Shown piece after piece: positions 34,194-35,552 of a stretch of 35,552 bases of DNA. Each line of letters starts with the position of its first letter. Position 1 is the first letter of the stretch. A program made the position numbers and the translations under genes. The notes under the pieces are model-generated. The model searched no databases. It was given only the letters and a program-made list of their open reading frames with translations, and was not told where the DNA came from. The DNA comes from Euryarchaeota archaeon UBA89 (GTDB taxonomy: Archaea > Thermoplasmatota > Poseidoniia > Poseidoniales > Thalassarchaeaceae). The stretch is taken from the NCBI GenBank assembly GCA_002495525.1, contig DAFS01000057.1:41285-76836 (forward strand). The letters are read 5' to 3'.

Positions 34194-34664
34194 ATGGACG
34201 GCGAAGGGGAGATGCCATCTCCAACTGATTCTATGGATGAGAAACTACTTTTTCTTCAAGAGAATCTATCTAATTTTGTAAAGCAGTATAATCTTCCAAT
34301 TATTGAATCTGCATTAGTCATATCAAAATATATCAATATTCTTCTAAATGAATTAGAGAAAAAAGCATCACTTGAAGGCGAAATCTTACCTCTAGAAATA
34401 ACCCAGCCATGGCCTGTAACAGGAGAGTTCAAAACTCCAAAAATAGAGGATTTTCCATTAGATAAACTAATGCAAAATATAGATCAGGACCGCATGGATA
34501 TTTTTGATACAATTATTAGAACTATAATTAATGGCTCAGAAATTCCATTTGTTAATTCTATAATGATATTGAGAGACTGGGAAAAGGTAATCAGAACCCA
34601 ATTAGTAAAATCTACGAGTCCAGGCCATCTATTCAGTCCATTAGAATTAGATGAGAATTTTTAA
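34194..34664 (+). CDS. Unrecognised small soluble protein (156 aa)
   Basis: I do not recognise a family. The sequence is mainly helical in character (a helix around LLFLQENLSNFVKQY, another around ISKYINILLNELEKK), with no signal peptide, membrane helix or Cys/His cluster. The ATG at 34194 has a TATA-like GCATTAATTT (34161-34170) about 28 nt upstream, which fits a leaderless mRNA and supports a real gene; ATG 34212 is a possible alternative start. It begins 41 nt after the TSP3 gene and abuts the convergent gene with no gap. Coding is favoured by the full use of the space between neighbours. Confidence 0.65.
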   Translation: MDGEGEMPSPTDSMDEKLLFLQENLSNFVKQYNLPIIESALVISKYINILLNELEKKASLEGEILPLEITQPWPVTGEFKTPKIEDFPLDKLMQNIDQDRMDIFDTIIRTIINGSEIPFVNSIMILRDWEKVIRTQLVKSTSPGHLFSPLELDENF

Positions 34665-34997
34665 TCATTCATTTTCGGCTTTAGCAACTATTCTACTGGA
34701 AACAAAAAATGCATCTCCAATGGACCAAACATATAGTAGAAACCACAAAATCACCGTGAAGAGTAATGGCAACTGTATCAAGAACCAACTATTTGCTTTC
34801 TCATGTTGCCGATTAAAATGCTGACCTAAGAAAATGAATGGTATAAGCGCTAGAATAATTGAGAATAAAGGTCTCAAGGTGCCCCAGGGGCCAATTCCTC
34901 CATTGAGTTCACTCCATATTACTCCAATGACACCTAATCTACTTACTTTTTCTAGCTCTTCGTCTTCTGCAAAGTTGACAACAAGCTCCTCTGCCAT
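34665..34997 (-). CDS. Small two-helix membrane protein of unknown function (110 aa)
   Basis: An acidic N-terminal segment (MAEELVVNFAEDEELEKVSR) is followed by two membrane helices (about 41-58 and 71-91) and a short charged tail. I recognise no family. The frame stays open to 35057, but the start at 34997 is preferred because a minus-strand TATA-like TATATTC (35024-35030) lies about 30 nt upstream, the spacing of a leaderless archaeal gene, and because the upstream extension has no membrane or domain character. It is divergent from the pyroglutamyl peptidase-like gene. Confidence 0.65.
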   Translation of the reverse strand: MAEELVVNFAEDEELEKVSRLGVIGVIWSELNGGIGPWGTLRPLFSIILALIPFIFLGQHFNRQHEKANSWFLIQLPLLFTVILWFLLYVWSIGDAFFVSSRIVAKAENE

Positions 34998-35023
34998 GTA
35001 TGTCCTAAGAATACCTGAATGAT

Positions 35024-35030
35024 GAATATA
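35024..35030 (-). promoter_or_regulatory. Candidate TATA box of the two-helix membrane protein gene
   Basis: Reading the minus strand, TATATTC is centred 30 nt before the ATG at 34997. The 84-nt divergent gap (34998-35081) must also hold the promoter of the gene at 35082, for which no clear box is seen. Confidence 0.35.
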
Positions 35031-35081
35031 GCGATTGTATGTATGGGAAAACACCAACTATCTCCTACTTATGCAATTATC

Positions 35082-35552
35082 ATGGATGTTACCAGTGTGT
35101 TAATTACAGGCTATCCAAAATTCTCTAATTTCGAATATAATGTATCTGAAAAGATATTATTATTACTAAAAGAAATAGATTTTGGTAAAATCAAAATTTC
35201 CACAGAATTATTAACAGTTGATGAATTTGGTAGTAAGTTTACTGCTAATAAAATTAAATCAGGTGAAACTTTTGATGTGATAATTCACTTAGGATTTTCC
35301 TCTAAATCTTCAAAAATTCGATTTGAAAAGTATGCGTATAATGAGTATAAAATGACAAAATCTGATAATTCCGGACGTTGTATATCCAATGGGAAAATAA
35401 TAGACAATGAAAAGAGAAGGCACCAAACAAATATTGATTTCTCCCCTCTTATTTATGAATTTGAAAAAGAATCTCATATAGAATGGAGTGAAGATCCTGG
35501 GCGCTATATATGTAATGAAACGTACTTTAACACACTAAATGCCATTAGTGAA
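35082..35552 (+). CDS. Pyroglutamyl peptidase I-like (family C15) protein, 5' part
   Basis: An open frame of 157 codons starts at ATG 35082 and runs off the window end without a stop. It matches the C15 cysteine peptidases, which remove N-terminal pyroglutamate: SVLITGYPKF at the start, VIIHLGFSSKSSKIRFEKYAYNE (split as strand VIIHLG and the ErvAxN-like block, Glu82), SDNSGR, and the nucleophile block DPGRYICNETYF with Cys144 (nt 35511-35513). Glu82 and Cys144 sit at nearly the family positions; the catalytic His would lie beyond the edge. The usual TGFEPFGG-x-NPS motif near the N-terminus is altered here (TGYPKFSNFEYNVS), so substrate range may differ. Confidence 0.82.
   Translation, partial: MDVTSVLITGYPKFSNFEYNVSEKILLLLKEIDFGKIKISTELLTVDEFGSKFTANKIKSGETFDVIIHLGFSSKSSKIRFEKYAYNEYKMTKSDNSGRCISNGKIIDNEKRRHQTNIDFSPLIYEFEKESHIEWSEDPGRYICNETYFNTLNAISE

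Overview
The window reads as chromosome of a marine Group II euryarchaeon (Candidatus Poseidoniales / Thermoplasmatota). The archaeal signs are a CDP-archaeol synthase (ether-lipid pathway), an archaeal-type STT3/AglB oligosaccharyltransferase, an archease, TATA boxes about 25-30 nt upstream of several start codons, and Shine-Dalgarno sites of the form GAGGTGAT. The lineage is inferred from the low GC content (clearly AT-rich by eye) and from very large secreted proteins with thrombospondin type 3 (TSP3) Ca-binding repeats, beta-helices and carboxypeptidase-regulatory-like folds. No rRNA, tRNA, CRISPR array, transposase or phage gene was seen.

Layout. 1-990: 3' part of a PLP aminotransferase. 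995-2089: an unrecognised protein containing an internal duplication. 2169-5216: a TSP3-repeat surface protein, followed at once by an archease (5225-5701). 5704-7470 (minus): a membrane-anchored beta-rich surface protein, divergent from carS (7554-8243), which is followed by purD (8295-9569). 9689-19204: a 3171-residue AglB whose catalytic part is followed by about 1,700 residues of extracellular modules. 19283-20521: a membrane-tethered subtilase. 20620-24840: a beta-helix/Ig-like surface protein. 24909-27437: a winged-helix/STAND-ATPase/TPR regulator. 27424-28254 (minus): a YycJ-like metallo-beta-lactamase-fold enzyme, overlapping the regulator's 3' end. 28432-34152: a 1906-residue TSP3 protein with a beta-propeller-like insert. 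34194-34664: an unknown small protein. 34665-34997 (minus): a two-TM protein. 35082-end: a truncated C15 pyroglutamyl peptidase, open to the window edge.

How the genes may work together. About 70% of the window encodes secreted or membrane-anchored proteins. The oligosaccharyltransferase, a tethered protease and several sequon-rich giant surface proteins lie close together, which suggests a cell-surface locus: make large Ca-binding or adhesive proteins, N-glycosylate them, and perhaps process them, with the STAND regulator as a candidate sensor. That functional link is inference from proximity only. The housekeeping genes (aminotransferase, archease, carS, purD, YycJ-like, pcp-like) are interspersed. 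The most unusual single item is the AglB with its huge C-terminal ectodomain; next are the regulator with a 12-nt perfect palindrome upstream and the uncharacterised duplicated-domain protein at 995.
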